This document shows, in pieces, positions 5,354 through 6,272 of a stretch of 6,272 nucleotides of DNA (positions are counted from its first letter, which is position 1; each line of letters opens with the position of its first letter). The position numbers and the translations under genes are program-made. Source of the DNA: Deinococcales bacterium (lineage in GTDB: Bacteria > Deinococcota > Deinococci > Deinococcales > Deinococcaceae). Under the pieces are notes generated by a model. The model was not told the origin of the DNA, did no database searches, and worked only from the letters and a program-made list of their open reading frames with translations. The stretch spans positions 1 through 6,272 of the forward strand of contig JANYFS010000194.1 of the NCBI GenBank assembly GCA_025359705.1. Direction: 5' to 3'.

Positions 5354-5608
5354 TTGGTTATTCGTTGTTCGTAAAAGATGTAGTGTCTCGAGCGTGCAAA
5401 TCTCTTTAAATCCGTGATGTTTTATAAAAAGATGTTTTGTTAAGCTGGCCCTCGAGGGATAAATATATGAAGTTTAAACGTAATGAATTTTGACCTCGAG
5501 CAAGATTTTGAGTAGGTTTGAAACATACCCTTACAGAATGAATTTAAATATTTAATGCTTTAACGAAAAACGAATAGCGAACCACGCACAACAATCGTAG
5601 GAGGATGA
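5354..5608. other. 255-bp AT-rich spacer between sdhA and sdhB
   Basis: No gene is seen. It contains three CTCGAG sites (5387, 5451, 5495), a repeated GATGTTTT (5416 and 5431) and a possible promoter: TTGTTA, 17 bases, TAAATA (5437-5465), of modest quality. Near its ends TATTCGTTGTTCGT (5359-5372) and ACGAAAAACGAATA (5563-5576) are complementary at 13 of 14 positions, bracketing about 190 bases. No terminator with a U tract follows sdhA, so read-through to sdhB is likely. Confidence 0.5.
5562..5582 (+). repeat. 7-bp tandem repeat in the sdhB leader
   Basis: Three heptamers AACGAAA, AACGAAT and AGCGAAC run head to tail from 5562, with a decayed fourth (CACGCAC) after them and the sdhB Shine-Dalgarno AGGAGG at 5599. 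This is the fourth gene leader here with a short tandem repeat next to the ribosome site. Confidence 0.55.
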
Positions 5609-6272
5609 ATGACCGCAGCAACTGCCCCAACGACCATTCCTGTCATCCCAGAGATTCAAATCTGGAAAATGACGGTTAAAATCTACCGTTTCAACCCCGA
5701 AGCCGACAAAAAAGCCCATTGGCAGAGCTTTCAAATCGAAGCCGAGTCTGGGGATCGGGTGTTGGATGTACTCAATGACATCAAATGGTATCAAGACCCC
5801 ACCCTGACCTTTCGCCGCTCGTGCGCCCACGGGGTTTGTGGCTCGGATGCCATGCTGATCAATGGGCGTAACCGTCTGGCCTGCAAAATTTTGATCAAAG
5901 ATCTGATCAAAAACGGCGGAACCCTGACCGTAGAACCGATTCGCGGCCTGACCGTAGAGCGGGATTTGATTGTGGATATGGAACCGTTTTTTGACAGCTA
6001 CCGTGCGGTATTGCCCTTTTTCATCAACGAGGATGCCCCACCTGCCGCCGAGCGCCTACAAAGCCCCGAAGACCGCGAGCGCTTTGATCATGGTACCAAG
6101 TGCATTTTGTGCGCCGCCTGCACCACCTCTTGCCCGATTTTCTGGGTCAACGGGCGCTACCTTGGCCCCGCCGCCATCGTGCAGGCCCACCGCTTTATCT
6201 TCGACTCGAGGGATAAAGGAGCCGACCAGCGCCTGGCCCAGCTCAACCAAAACACAGGGGTTTGGCGCTGCC
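5609..6272 (+). CDS. sdhB: succinate dehydrogenase iron-sulfur subunit, SdhB (3' end cut by window)
   Basis: Carries electrons from FAD to quinone through three iron-sulfur clusters. 221 codons are present and the frame stays open to the edge; roughly the last 30-60 residues of the family are missing. The [2Fe-2S] site reads Cys72, Cys77, Asp80 and Cys92 (RRSCAHGVCGSD then RLAC), with Asp in place of the third Cys as in E. coli. CILCAACTTSCP gives Cys165, Cys168 and Cys171 for [4Fe-4S] and Cys175 for [3Fe-4S]. Cys221 at the very edge (VWRC) is the next [3Fe-4S] ligand. The start at 5609 follows AGGAGG after only four bases. It adds about 20 Ala/Thr/Pro/Ile-rich residues before the usual SdhB beginning (TVKIYRF); an internal ATG at 5669 would give the standard length but lacks a good ribosome site. 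Confidence 0.95.
   Translation, partial: MTAATAPTTIPVIPEIQIWKMTVKIYRFNPEADKKAHWQSFQIEAESGDRVLDVLNDIKWYQDPTLTFRRSCAHGVCGSDAMLINGRNRLACKILIKDLIKNGGTLTVEPIRGLTVERDLIVDMEPFFDSYRAVLPFFINEDAPPAAERLQSPEDRERFDHGTKCILCAACTTSCPIFWVNGRYLGPAAIVQAHRFIFDSRDKGADQRLAQLNQNTGVWRC

Larger units (their letters stand above)
76..6210. repeat. dispersed palindrome CTCGAG, 35 copies
   Basis: Hand count finds CTCGAG starting at 76, 201, 360, 454, 546, 881, 902, 1088, 1162, 1232, 1556, 1823, 1862, 1883, 2019, 2222, 2290, 2493, 2550, 2588, 2623, 3327, 3510, 3521, 3560, 3905, 3928, 4304, 4474, 5132, 5340, 5387, 5451, 5495 and 6205. Random expectation for a 6-mer in this length is about 1.5. Copies lie in genes and spacers. 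In genes they mostly encode Leu-Glu (CTC GAG) or Ser-Arg (TCG AGG). Several are extended: CTCGAGCGGA at 881, 2019, 2222 and 2493, and ten-base palindromes CGCTCGAGCG at 1881 and 2548 and CCCTCGAGGG at 5449. Only sdhC has none. Confidence 0.95.

Noticed and set aside
5359..5576. A miniature inverted-repeat transposable element between sdhA and sdhB
   Set aside because: The 13/14 inverted repeat is real, but no flanking target duplication was found, one arm is part of the 7-bp tandem array, and no second copy occurs in the window.

Overview
The window looks like part of a chromosome from a Deinococcota (Deinococcus-Thermus) relative with moderate base composition. The lineage call is inferred from protein resemblance, not from a database search. 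The FKBP/SlyD protein closely resembles Thermus SlyD, including a REATPEEL-HGH-like C-terminus. Promoters place a TAnnnT box 6-7 bases before an ATG, the leaderless arrangement common in that phylum. The succinate dehydrogenase anchors look like the diheme type expected of a menaquinone user. The genus is not identified.

Layout. At 1-26 (-) there may be the first eight codons of a leaderless gene that runs off the left edge. A strong UUCG-loop terminator (169-189) ends slyD (207-692, -). Overlapping divergent promoters (797-823) separate slyD from a divergent MogA/MoaB-like gene (827-1303, +). The convergent gap 1304-1540 holds two hairpins before speD (1541-1981, -), a pyruvoyl S-adenosylmethionine decarboxylase homologue that lacks the usual active-site Cys. 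speD has a good promoter at 2102-2129. A gene-free stretch (about 2130-2608) with several inverted repeats leads to the extended -10 promoter of the sdh cluster: sdhC (2695-3054), sdhD (3057-3476), sdhA (3611-5353) and sdhB (5609 to the right edge, partial). Together these encode succinate:quinone oxidoreductase (Complex II), which links the TCA cycle to the respiratory quinone pool.

Two patterns go beyond ordinary housekeeping genes. First, the palindrome CTCGAG occurs 35 times by hand count in 6.27 kb, in genes and spacers alike, where one or two would be expected by chance; it behaves like a highly iterated palindrome. Second, four gene leaders contain short tandem repeats directly upstream of the ribosome binding site: 10-bp units before slyD, 13-bp units before both sdhC and sdhA with a similar GGTTTTC core, and 7-bp units before sdhB. 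The spacers inside the sdh cluster (134 and 255 bp) are unusually long for this operon. No mobile element, CRISPR array, tRNA or rRNA was seen. No wholly new multi-gene system is evident; the novelty here lies in the repeats and in divergent residues of SpeD and the MogA-like protein.
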